From assembly GCF_014654365.1 (NCBI RefSeq), contig NZ_BNAY01000006.1, positions 55,702-119,701 on the forward strand: DNA of 64,000 nucleotides, read 5' to 3'. Position 1 is the first letter of the stretch. Each line of letters begins with the position of its first letter. The notes beneath the pieces were generated by a model. That model was not told the origin of the DNA, did not search any database, and worked only from the letters and a program-made list of their open reading frames with translations. Origin of the DNA: Amycolatopsis oliviviridis (GTDB taxonomy: Bacteria; Actinomycetota; Actinomycetes; Mycobacteriales; Pseudonocardiaceae). A program made the position numbers and the translations under genes. Positions 50,252 through 57,676 of the stretch are shown here, one piece after another.

Positions 50252-50784
50252 TGCCGGGCGGGGTGCCGGGGAACCGCCGTGTGGCCGTGGTTCCCCCGCA
50301 CCTGGTCCAGGCGTGGGAGATGGCCTATCGCCACTACAGCGCGCTGACGGCCAGGGCAGCATCCGGCGCTGATGCTTTGGCGGCTCATGACTTGGCCGTC
50401 GCCTCGGTCGCGGTGGCGTCGTCCTGGCGAGACCTGGCCGCTCATGTCCAGTTGCCGTGGTGGGTTCTCGCGGCCGTGACGGCTGCGGCGGAAGGTTTCG
50501 AAGAGAACGCGCGGTCGTGGGAGATGCGCGCTTACAGCGAGGAAGGGCAAGGCCGTGGCGTTCAACGCGATGTGGAAGCCGGGGCCGCAGGCGGTCGCGG
50601 GAATGCAGGGCAATGGTTCGGCGAACCCGGCTCTGGTGATCTACCTGGATCCGGACAGCCTGGCGATCCTGCCGCCGTCCGACCCGGCCGTGTGGCCGGA
50701 ATTCGTCCGGCTCCTTCGCCAAATCCGCGACAGCGCGGACGAACTGGCCGTCTTCCTCGACAAGCACAAGGCGGTGCGCAATGA
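50248..50784 (+). CDS. Hypothetical element protein, possibly frameshifted near its middle
   Basis: The open frame gives 178 residues. The first ~98 look like a real helical protein (VPPHLVQAWEMAYRHYSALTARA; LPWWVLAAVTAAAEGFEENARSW). After about 50545 the composition becomes Gly/Pro/Arg-rich and mirrors the gene in another frame at 50555-50803. Either the genes overlap by 230 bases or this gene once ended near 50550. The GTG 50248 or ATG 50251 start overlaps the upstream stop. Confidence 0.55.
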   Translation: MMPGGVPGNRRVAVVPPHLVQAWEMAYRHYSALTARAASGADALAAHDLAVASVAVASSWRDLAAHVQLPWWVLAAVTAAAEGFEENARSWEMRAYSEEGQGRGVQRDVEAGAAGGRGNAGQWFGEPGSGDLPGSGQPGDPAAVRPGRVAGIRPAPSPNPRQRGRTGRLPRQAQGGAQ

Positions 50785-50803
50785 CGACGCCCGGCCGGAA
50801 TGA
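50555..50803 (+). CDS. Hypothetical element protein
   Basis: An 82-residue protein (MAFNAMWKPGPQAVAGMQGN; LLRQIRDSADELAVFLDKHK). GTG 50555 has GGAAGGG before it. The C-terminal half is a predicted amphipathic helix. It overlaps the upstream frame heavily and the next gene by 23 bases. No family is recognised. Confidence 0.6.
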   Translation: MAFNAMWKPGPQAVAGMQGNGSANPALVIYLDPDSLAILPPSDPAVWPEFVRLLRQIRDSADELAVFLDKHKAVRNDDARPE

Positions 50804-51035
50804 GCCGCAAACCCTCCAGGAGGCACACGCGCTCGTCTCGGCTCGCAGGCCGAAACGGGAGGCGAGCCTGGAGACGTGGCTGAAGTTCCATCAGGCCAAC
50901 GCCCGCGCGTATCAGGCGGCGTCCGATGTGGACCGCTGGCACCACCACGAACTCAAGTACTGGGTGGGCTACGAGGAGCGAAAGGCCAGGGAGGTGGCCG
51001 CGCAGATCCAGAAGGAGAAGTCGCAAGTCAGCTGA
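50781..51035 (+). CDS. Hypothetical element protein
   Basis: An 84-residue charged, helical protein (LETWLKFHQANARAYQAASDVDRWHHHELKYWVGYEERKAREVAAQIQKEK). ATG 50781 overlaps the previous gene. It is the last gene before a hairpin at 51065-51095. The function is unknown. Confidence 0.65.
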   Translation: MTTPGRNEPQTLQEAHALVSARRPKREASLETWLKFHQANARAYQAASDVDRWHHHELKYWVGYEERKAREVAAQIQKEKSQVS

Positions 51036-51064
51036 AAACTGAATGACAGAGCGAAAAACGCACG

Positions 51065-51095
51065 TGGGGACGTGCGGCGTACAAACACGTCCCCA
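51065..51095 (+). terminator. Hairpin between small genes and the tra operon
   Basis: TGGGGACGTG (51065-51074) pairs with CACGTCCCCA (51086-51095) over an 11-nt loop, and is followed shortly by CTTTTCTTG. It is a plausible terminator separating two transcription units of the element. Confidence 0.65.
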
Positions 51096-51185
51096 AACGC
51101 TTTTCTTGTCCTGTAAGGCGCAGAAGCGGAATCCGGCTACCAACCTTGCCGCTCCTGCGCTGTCCACAACCTCTGGAAGTGAACA

Positions 51186-51347
51186 ATGACAACGCTAAAC
51201 GATGGCAACAAGCGACCGCTAGACGGGGTCACCCGAACGCGCTGCACGGTCTGTAAGCGGTTCGCCAAGCTGCTGCCCGGCGAGACGGAATGCGCCCCCT
51301 GTCAGGGAATGCTGCCGCTGGATCTGACCGGTGGTGGTCGTCGATGA
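51186..51347 (+). CDS. Small zinc-ribbon-like protein
   Basis: A 53-residue ORF with two CxxC pairs (TRCTVCKR and TECAPCQG) spaced 13 residues apart, suggesting a zinc ribbon. Its stop overlaps the ATG of tra by 4 bases (ATGA), which strongly supports translation. The RBS is weak (GTGAACA upstream). It is probably an accessory factor of transfer or replication. Confidence 0.72.
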   Translation: MTTLNDGNKRPLDGVTRTRCTVCKRFAKLLPGETECAPCQGMLPLDLTGGGRR

Positions 51348-52912
51348 ACACGAACGGGATCGGTGTCCTTCTCATCGGCGGCGGAGTGCTCGGCGTGGTG
51401 GTGTGGTTGCTGCACAAGATCGGTCGCGCGCTCGCCACGATCTTGGAAGTCCTGGCGGCGGCCGCACTGGTGTTCATCGCCCTCTGGTGGCTGCTCAAGT
51501 CCTTGCTGTGGCTGGGAAAGCAAGTCATCACGCGCTGGCGGACCAGTCTCACCGTGGTGGCGATCATGGCGTGGTGGCAGTACCTCGGGTGGCTGTCCCT
51601 GGCGATCGTGACAGCCTCGGTCGTCGCCGTGCTGGCGTCGTGGCGGCTGCTCGACGTCGTGTCCTACGACCACCACTGCGGCCGGTTCCTGCGCTCTTGG
51701 TGGATGCGCTGGGCGGTCTACGCGCGCAAGCTCCCGGCCTGGCTGCACGCCTGCGGGCTGAGCATCCGGGACGAGACGCTGCCGGTGGAAGTGACGGTGA
51801 ACCTGGTCGGCCGTCGACGGTTGCTGTCCCGCAAGGCCGCCTCGGCGTCACGGGCCGTTCAAGTGCCGAAGGTCCTCAAGGTCCGGTCTGGGCCGTCGTG
51901 GGATGAGGTGCGGGTGCAGCTCGTTCCGGGGCAGAAGCCCGAGGACTTCGACGAGGCCGCGCGGGCGCTGGCGGTGGCGCGCAAGGTCAAGCGGTGCCAG
52001 GTCCGGGAACTGGAGCCCAACGTGGTCTCCATCGACTTCCAGCGCCGCGACCTACTCAAATCCGCGGTGACCTCCCTGCCGGTTCCTGACCTGGTCTCCC
52101 CCGATGGGCTCGGCGTGGATCTGCGGCATGTGTGGTCCGGGACCACGGAGTACGGCTCGGACTGGCGGGTTCCGCTGGTCGGCTCGGGAGCGCACTGCCT
52201 GACCGCTGGCGCGACCGGATCGGGCAAGAACTCGGTCATGTGGTGCCCGCTGGTGTCGGCCGCACCCGCGATCCGGTCCGGTGTGGTCCGGGTGTCCGGC
52301 ATCGATCCCAAGGGGATGGAACTCGCCTACGGACGCGGGATCTTCGCCCGGTACGCGGTGACCGGTAAGCAGGCGCTCGAACTCCTCGACGGCCTGCTTG
52401 AGGAGATGGAAGCCCGCAAACACGAGTTCGCTGGACGCGTGCGCATGATCCCGATCAGCGTCGAGCATCCGCTAGAGGTTCTGGAGTTCGACGAGATCGG
52501 CGCGCTGACCAAGTACACCGACCGCAAGACCCGTGACGCGATCGTGGAAAAGGTCGCGCTCCTCACCACGCAGGGCAGGGCCTTGGGGATCACGGTGCGC
52601 GGCTACGTCCAGGAGCCCACAAAGGACACCGTCCCGGTTCGTGAGCTGTTCCCGCGCCGTGTCTGTCTGCGGGTGACCTCGAAGACGCATGTCGGGATGG
52701 TCCTCGGTGACGGCGCGTACGAACGCGGTGCGTGGGCGAACCGGATCGGCGATTCCGAAGCGGGGGTCGGCTACGTCTGGGGCGAAGGCGTCCGCGAACC
52801 CCTGCGCGTCCGGGCCGGATGGGTCGCCGACGAAGAGATCAAGGCGCTGGAGAACTACGTGACCAACTGTGGCGCTCACGTAGTTGGACTCTCCGAAGGG
52901 AGGGCAGCGTGA
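51344..52912 (+). CDS. FtsK/SpoIIIE-type DNA translocase (Tra)
   Basis: A 522-residue protein. Hydrophobic segments at about 8-60 and 70-100 anchor it in the membrane. The ATPase domain has Walker A GATGSGKNS (about 289-297) and Walker B VLEFDEIG (about 379-386). It resembles the TraSA/TraB class that moves double-stranded DNA between mycelia. ATG 51344 is fixed by the ATGA overlap with the upstream small gene; an in-frame ATG 54 bases earlier lies within that gene. Its stop overlaps the next GTG by 4 bases. Confidence 0.9.
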   Translation: MNTNGIGVLLIGGGVLGVVVWLLHKIGRALATILEVLAAAALVFIALWWLLKSLLWLGKQVITRWRTSLTVVAIMAWWQYLGWLSLAIVTASVVAVLASWRLLDVVSYDHHCGRFLRSWWMRWAVYARKLPAWLHACGLSIRDETLPVEVTVNLVGRRRLLSRKAASASRAVQVPKVLKVRSGPSWDEVRVQLVPGQKPEDFDEAARALAVARKVKRCQVRELEPNVVSIDFQRRDLLKSAVTSLPVPDLVSPDGLGVDLRHVWSGTTEYGSDWRVPLVGSGAHCLTAGATGSGKNSVMWCPLVSAAPAIRSGVVRVSGIDPKGMELAYGRGIFARYAVTGKQALELLDGLLEEMEARKHEFAGRVRMIPISVEHPLEVLEFDEIGALTKYTDRKTRDAIVEKVALLTTQGRALGITVRGYVQEPTKDTVPVRELFPRRVCLRVTSKTHVGMVLGDGAYERGAWANRIGDSEAGVGYVWGEGVREPLRVRAGWVADEEIKALENYVTNCGAHVVGLSEGRAA

Positions 52913-53295
52913 ACCGGCTCATGGTCTTCCTCGACGCAATCCGCGACCACCTCGACTCGTTCGCGCTGCCTCCGACCGCGTCGGTTCGGGTTGGGGTGGG
53001 TCCTGATCCGATCACGGTGCAGCTCGACTCTGACCGCCTGGAGGACGTAGCCCGTGGGCTGCTCACCTGGGCTGCCTCGCTTGACGACGTGACGGCTTCG
53101 CTGTGGCGTCCTGCGGGCGGCGGGTCGGTGCACCTGGAACCCAGCGGTCGAACTCCCTGCGGCATCCCGGTGGTCGTCTACGGCAGCGTCTGGTTCGACG
53201 AAGCCACCTTCCCGGACCTGCCTGCGGGGATGCGGCAAGAGATGCCGGTGTTCGTCCTGCGGCAGTGGAACACGCCTGGAGAGGTGGCCGCCTGA
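52909..53295 (+). CDS. Hypothetical element protein between tra and rep
   Basis: A 128-residue protein (MNRLMVFLDAIRDHLDSFALP; VQLDSDRLEDVARGLLTWAASL). There is no membrane segment and no recognised family. GTG 52909 overlaps the tra stop by 4 bases, and its own stop overlaps the rep ATG by 1 base, so it belongs to a tightly coupled tra-rep operon. Confidence 0.75.
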   Translation: MNRLMVFLDAIRDHLDSFALPPTASVRVGVGPDPITVQLDSDRLEDVARGLLTWAASLDDVTASLWRPAGGGSVHLEPSGRTPCGIPVVVYGSVWFDEATFPDLPAGMRQEMPVFVLRQWNTPGEVAA

Positions 53296-54905
53296 TGAGC
53301 ACCGAGGAATCCGCGGTGACCATGCCGGCCAAAACTCGGGCCGCCCGGATGCGGGAACCGCTGGCGTCGGACGTGGTGAAAGCGACCGCTGAGAAGCACG
53401 GGGTCTGTGTTCGGCCGTTCACGATGGAGGTCGGGGACACCGACACCGGAGAGCTTCGCTACGTCCCCGTCCCGTGTGGCTCGACAGTGGAATCGGTGTG
53501 CCTGCCGTGTGCCCGAAAAGCGAAGGCGCTGCGACAGGTCCAGTGCCGCGAGGGCTGGCATATCGACACCGAACCGGACTTCACCCCAGAACCACCGACC
53601 GAGACCCAAACAGAGCTGTTTGCGTTCCGGGCTGACCTCGTCGCCGCTTACCGGCAAGAGACGGACCAGGCCGAAGCCGACGAGCTGCGGGAGGAGATCC
53701 AAGGCGTCGACGAGGAACTTCGGCAACTCGGGATGCGTGGCCGTCTCCCGTCGATCGACCTGCCGACGAAGCGGGCGGTGAAGCGGTCGACGAAGCGGCG
53801 GCAGGACGCGCCGAACCTGCCTCGACGGAAGGTCGCGAAGACCACGCTCGGCCGCGAGTACGCCGGACGGTTTCGGCCGTCGATGTTCGTCACGCTCACC
53901 TGCGACACCTACGGCCCGGTCCGGTCAGATGGTGCCCCGGTGAACCCATCGACTTACGACTACCGGCGGGCGGCTCGGGACGCGGTGCACTTCTCGGCGC
54001 TGGTGGATCGGTGGTGGCAGAACCTGCGGCGCGTGGTCGGCTGGGACGCGCAGTACTTCGCGACCGTGGAGCCTCAACGGCGGGCGGCGCCGCACCTGCA
54101 CGCGGCTGTTCGGGGTTCGGTGCCGCACGACGTGATCCGGCAGGTCACCGAAGCGACTTATCACCAGGTCTGGTGGCCCAACCATGACCAGGTCGTCTAC
54201 GTCGACCGGATGCCGCTGTGGGACGGCGACCGCCGGGTGTTCGTCGACCCAGACACGCGCGAACCACTGACCGACTGGGACGACGCGATAGAGACCGTGG
54301 AGGACCCGGCGCACGTAGTCACCTTCGGCCGTCAGGTCCACTCCAAGGGCATCCTCGGCGGGACGGAGGAAGCCGGGCGGCACATCGGCTACCTCACGAA
54401 GTACCTCACCAAGTCCACCGGTGAAGTCGTCGAAGCCGACACCGTGCGGCAGAAGGATCACCACGACCGGTTGCACGCGGAACTGTCGGTGACACCGTGC
54501 TCGCCTCGCTGCGCAGTGTGGCTGCTGTACGGGATCAATCCCAAGGGAGCCAACGGAAAGACCACGCCGGGGCATTGCAAGGGGCGGGCTCATCGGCGGA
54601 CCACGCTCGGACTGCCGGGGCGTCGGGTGCTGGTGTCCCGGAAGTGGTCAGGGAAGACGCTCGTCGACCACAAGGCGGACCGGAAGGCGTTCGTCCTGGA
54701 GGCGCTGGCGGCGGTCGGGATCGAGAAACCGGCACCCGATCCGGCCCGGCTGGTCTGGCGCAAGGTCGACTCCGGCGATCCGTCTGTGCCACCTCGGGAC
54801 CACCTGGTCATGCACGCCATCTCCGAACGGATCACCTGGAAAGCCGAATACGACAGAGCGCTACTAGCCGCACAGGATCTTTCGGCAACTCCACTAGCAG
54901 CCTGA
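53295..54905 (+). CDS. Replication initiator, RepSA-like
   Basis: A 536-residue protein. A Cys-rich segment (PCGSTVESVCLPC, about 60-72) may bind zinc. The initiator core holds MFVTLTCDTYG (about 197-207), the metal-binding HLH of AAPHLHAAVRG (about 265-273) and IGYLTKYLTKS with a candidate catalytic Tyr. These match pSAM2-type rolling-circle Rep proteins, which nick the element origin after excision. ATG 53295 is fixed by the TGATG overlap. Confidence 0.87.
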   Translation: MSTEESAVTMPAKTRAARMREPLASDVVKATAEKHGVCVRPFTMEVGDTDTGELRYVPVPCGSTVESVCLPCARKAKALRQVQCREGWHIDTEPDFTPEPPTETQTELFAFRADLVAAYRQETDQAEADELREEIQGVDEELRQLGMRGRLPSIDLPTKRAVKRSTKRRQDAPNLPRRKVAKTTLGREYAGRFRPSMFVTLTCDTYGPVRSDGAPVNPSTYDYRRAARDAVHFSALVDRWWQNLRRVVGWDAQYFATVEPQRRAAPHLHAAVRGSVPHDVIRQVTEATYHQVWWPNHDQVVYVDRMPLWDGDRRVFVDPDTREPLTDWDDAIETVEDPAHVVTFGRQVHSKGILGGTEEAGRHIGYLTKYLTKSTGEVVEADTVRQKDHHDRLHAELSVTPCSPRCAVWLLYGINPKGANGKTTPGHCKGRAHRRTTLGLPGRRVLVSRKWSGKTLVDHKADRKAFVLEALAAVGIEKPAPDPARLVWRKVDSGDPSVPPRDHLVMHAISERITWKAEYDRALLAAQDLSATPLAA

Positions 54906-54915
54906 GGGGGACGAC

Positions 54916-55107
54916 ATGGACAACGTGAGCAAGGTGGACCGGCTGTGGTCGGTCGAAGACGTCTCGGCCTACCTCGGCGTACCGGTCAAGACGCTCTACC
55001 AGTGGAAATGGCTCGGTGAGGGACCGCCGGTACGGAAGATCGGCCGTCACCTCCGATACGACCCGACCAAGGTCCGTGCCTGGAGCACCGACGAGGCGGC
55101 GGCCTGA
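54916..55107 (+). CDS. xis: Excisionase-like HTH protein
   Basis: A 63-residue MerR/HTH_17-type protein: LWSVEDVSAYLGVPVKTLYQWKWLGEGPPVRKIGRHLRYDPTKVRAW. This is the standard AICE excisionase form, directly upstream of the integrase. Its stop overlaps the integrase ATG (TGATG). It should bias the integrase toward excision. Confidence 0.9.
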   Translation: MDNVSKVDRLWSVEDVSAYLGVPVKTLYQWKWLGEGPPVRKIGRHLRYDPTKVRAWSTDEAAA

Positions 55108-56357
55108 TGGGACACATTCAAGATCGCTGGTACCGCCCCGCCCGTGACAAGGAGACAGGAAAGGTCATCCTCAACGGGCGGGGCAAGCCCGTGCTCGAAA
55201 AGACCGACCTGTACGGCATCGGCATGCGGTACAAGGTCCGCTACCTCGACCCCGACAACGAAGAGCGCTCGAAATCCTTTCCAGACAAGCAAAAGAAGCG
55301 CGCCGAGAACTTTCTCATCGGCGTCGAGGCCGACAAGCGCGAAGACAAGTACATCGATCCGCGGGCGTCATCGAAGGTTTTCCGCAAGCAGGGTGAGAAC
55401 TGGCTCAAGGCCACCTCACCTGACCCGGCCACCCGCGAGATTCTGCATAGTCGCCTGGAAAGTCAGATCTACCCGACCTTCGGGCACCTGACATTCGGCC
55501 AGATCAAGCCGTCCACCATCCGTGACTGGGTGGGCGACATGGACGAACGGGGCCTGTCGTCGAACTATCAGGTTGTCCTGTTCACCATCGTGTCCGGCGT
55601 GCTGGACTCAGCGGTGGACGACAGGCTGATTCGAGAGAACCCCTGTCATGCCAAGACGGTTCGCCGACCTGTTGGCGAAAGCCCGCCGGTGGTCGTCTGG
55701 CCGGAGGAGCGAGTACACAAGGTGCGGAAAGGACTCGCCGAACGGTTCCGAATCGCCGTCCCGCTGGGCTCTGGGCTGGGCCTGCGGCAAGGGGAAATCC
55801 TCGGGTACTCCCCGGACGACATCGACCGGGACGCGATGGTCGTGCACGTTCAGCGGCAGATCAAGACCGTCAAGGGCGTGATGATGTTCGCGCCGCCCAA
55901 GGGCGGGAAGACGCGAACTGTGCCGCTCTCCCCCGCCATGCTCGCCGAGATCGACGACCACGAAGACCGGTTCCCGTCCGTCGCGGTCACGCTTCCGTGG
56001 AGGAAGCCAGACGGCGAACCTGTGACGGTCAGGCTCCTGATGACGGGCGAGAACGGACGGCTCTACACCGGAGATCTGTTCACCAAGGTCGTGTGGCAAG
56101 GCGCGTTCAGGGCGGCTGAGATCGCCTACCGTGGCCGGGCGGACGGCATGCACGCGCTGCGGCACTTCTTCGCCTCGACGCTGCTGTCTCGCGCCGTGTC
56201 GATCAAGGAACTCGCCGAGTACCTCGGCCACTCCGATGCCGGGTTCACCCTGCGGACGTACACGCACCTCGTCCCGTCGAGCCACGAGCGGGCTCGGCAG
56301 GCCATCGACGCGGTGTTCGGGCGGCTTGGTGCCCATGACGGCCTGGAGGCGGCCTGA
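55107..56357 (+). CDS. int: Tyrosine recombinase integrase of the element
   Basis: A 416-residue site-specific recombinase. An N-terminal arm-binding region (about 35-95) and a SAM-like core-binding domain (about 95-180) precede the catalytic domain. Predicted catalytic residues are Arg227 (GLGLRQGE), His349 and Arg352 (HALR), His375 (LGHS) and Tyr385 (LRTYTH), with a Lys in the PPKGGKTR hairpin. It lies 44 bases from attR. The target is the 74-bp repeat in fadE. Confidence 0.94.
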   Translation: MGHIQDRWYRPARDKETGKVILNGRGKPVLEKTDLYGIGMRYKVRYLDPDNEERSKSFPDKQKKRAENFLIGVEADKREDKYIDPRASSKVFRKQGENWLKATSPDPATREILHSRLESQIYPTFGHLTFGQIKPSTIRDWVGDMDERGLSSNYQVVLFTIVSGVLDSAVDDRLIRENPCHAKTVRRPVGESPPVVVWPEERVHKVRKGLAERFRIAVPLGSGLGLRQGEILGYSPDDIDRDAMVVHVQRQIKTVKGVMMFAPPKGGKTRTVPLSPAMLAEIDDHEDRFPSVAVTLPWRKPDGEPVTVRLLMTGENGRLYTGDLFTKVVWQGAFRAAEIAYRGRADGMHALRHFFASTLLSRAVSIKELAEYLGHSDAGFTLRTYTHLVPSSHERARQAIDAVFGRLGAHDGLEAA

Positions 56358-56401
56358 TCATGAGCAGCCAGAGCCGCCCGAACTACCGGATCAAGATCGA
56401 A

Positions 56402-56475
56402 TCAGCCCTTGAGCAGGGCGCGCGCCATGACCATGCGCTGGATCTGGTTGGTGCCTTCGTAGATCTGGGTGATCT
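56402..56475 (-). other. attR: right copy of the 74-bp att repeat
   Basis: Identical to 45671-45744. It includes the last 24 codons and stop of fadE, covering the active-site YEGT motif. The crossover point within the 74 bp cannot be placed from the sequence. Confidence 0.93.
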
Positions 56476-57574
56476 TCGCGTCGCGCATCATGCGCTCCAC
56501 CGGGAAGTCGCGCGTGTAGCCCGCGCCACCGAAGAGCTGCACGGCGTCGGTGGTCACCTGCATCGCGATGTCCGACGCGTACGCCTTCGCGGCGGCGGCG
56601 ATGTAACCGCCGCGCTTGTCGCCACGCTCGGTCGCCGCGGCGGAGGCGTAGACGAGGTTCCGGGCGGCCTCGATCTTGATGCCCATGTCGGCAAGCATGA
56701 ACTGGACGCCCTGGAACTCCGAGATCGACTTCCCGAACTGCTTGCGCTCCTTGACGTACGCGATGGACGCGTCGAGCGCGCCCTGCGCGATGCCCAGCGC
56801 CTGCGCGCCGATGGTCGGGCGGGTGTGGTCGAGGGTGCGCAGCGCGGTCTTCAGGCCGGTGCCGGGCTCGCCGATGATGCGGTCGGCCGGGATGGTGCAG
56901 TTCTCGAAGTGGATCTCGCGGGTCGGCGAGCCCTTGATGCCGAGCTTCCGCTCCTTCGAGCCGACGATGAAGCCGGGGTCGTCCTTGTGCACGACGAACG
57001 CGGAGATGCCGTTGGCCTTCTTCTCGGCATCGGGGTCGGTCACCGCCATCACGGTGTACCAGGACGATTCACCCGCGTTGGTGATCCAGCACTTGGTGCC
57101 GTTGAGCACCCAGTGGTCACCGTCGAGCTTCGCGCGGGTGCGCATCGAGGCGGTGTCCGAGCCGGCTTCGCGCTCCGAAAGCGCGTAGGACGCCGAGGCC
57201 TCACCGGAGGCGATCGAAGGCAGCACGAGCTTCTTGAGGTCTTCCGACGCCGAAAGGATGATCGGCACCGTGCCCAGCTTGTTCACCGCCGGGATCAAGG
57301 ACGCCGACGCGTCGACGCGCGCGACCTCTTCGATGACGATGCAGGCGGCGATGGCGTCCGCGCCCTGGCCGTCGTAGGCCTCTTCGATGTGGACGGCGTT
57401 GAAACCCGACTTGACCAGCGCGTTGTACGCCTCGATCGGATAGCGCTCGTCCTCGTCGACCTCGGCCGCGTAGGGCTCGATCTCCTTCTCCGCGAGGGCA
57501 CGCACCGCGGCCCGCAGCTCCTCGTGCTCCTCGGCAAGCTGGTACAGACCCGGGCCGTCAGACACCTTCGTCAC
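56402..57574 (-). CDS. Acyl-CoA dehydrogenase (FadE25-like)
   Basis: A full-length 390-residue flavoprotein of beta-oxidation or branched-chain acyl-CoA breakdown. It has YALSEREAGSD (about 134), WITNAGESSWYTV (about 163), RKQFGKSISEFQ and QLFGGAGYTRDFPVERMMRD. The catalytic Glu lies in QIYEGTNQIQR near the C-terminus. The element is inserted precisely so that this last segment is retained. The 3' untranslated region has been replaced by element DNA, with the integrase gene converging 44 bases away. It is divergent from an acyl-CoA ligase gene. Confidence 0.93.
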   Translation of the reverse strand: MTKVSDGPGLYQLAEEHEELRAAVRALAEKEIEPYAAEVDEDERYPIEAYNALVKSGFNAVHIEEAYDGQGADAIAACIVIEEVARVDASASLIPAVNKLGTVPIILSASEDLKKLVLPSIASGEASASYALSEREAGSDTASMRTRAKLDGDHWVLNGTKCWITNAGESSWYTVMAVTDPDAEKKANGISAFVVHKDDPGFIVGSKERKLGIKGSPTREIHFENCTIPADRIIGEPGTGLKTALRTLDHTRPTIGAQALGIAQGALDASIAYVKERKQFGKSISEFQGVQFMLADMGIKIEAARNLVYASAAATERGDKRGGYIAAAAKAYASDIAMQVTTDAVQLFGGAGYTRDFPVERMMRDAKITQIYEGTNQIQRMVMARALLKG

Positions 57575-57609
57575 CTCTTCTAAGCGCGTTTGGGAGTTTG
57601 TCCGATGTT

Positions 57610-57644
57610 AGCGCTCGTTCACATTCTGCGACATCGCGAGCGCT
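57610..57644. promoter_or_regulatory. Inverted repeat in the fadE/ligase divergent promoter
   Basis: AGCGCTCG (57610-57617) and CGAGCGCT (57637-57644) form a perfect 8-bp inverted repeat spaced 19 bp apart, in the 102-bp region between the divergent starts. It is a candidate operator for co-regulation by an unidentified fatty-acid regulator. Confidence 0.45.
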
Positions 57645-57676
57645 TGTGTCTTTGACCGCAAAGTCCGTACGTTCGG

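Larger units (their letters stand above)
45671..56475 (+). mobile_element. Actinomycete integrative (conjugative) element in the fadE 3' end
   Basis: A 10.8-kb element bounded by 74-bp direct repeats. Its genes are nearly all rightward: TIR-domain cargo, XRE regulator, flavoprotein, small transfer-type proteins, FtsK/Tra translocase, RepSA-like initiator, excisionase and tyrosine integrase beside attR. This is the AICE layout (pSAM2/pMEA type), with rolling-circle replication and dsDNA transfer by Tra inferred from the family. The target is a protein gene rather than the usual tRNA. Insertion leaves fadE intact because the repeat restores its 3' end. Confidence 0.92.
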
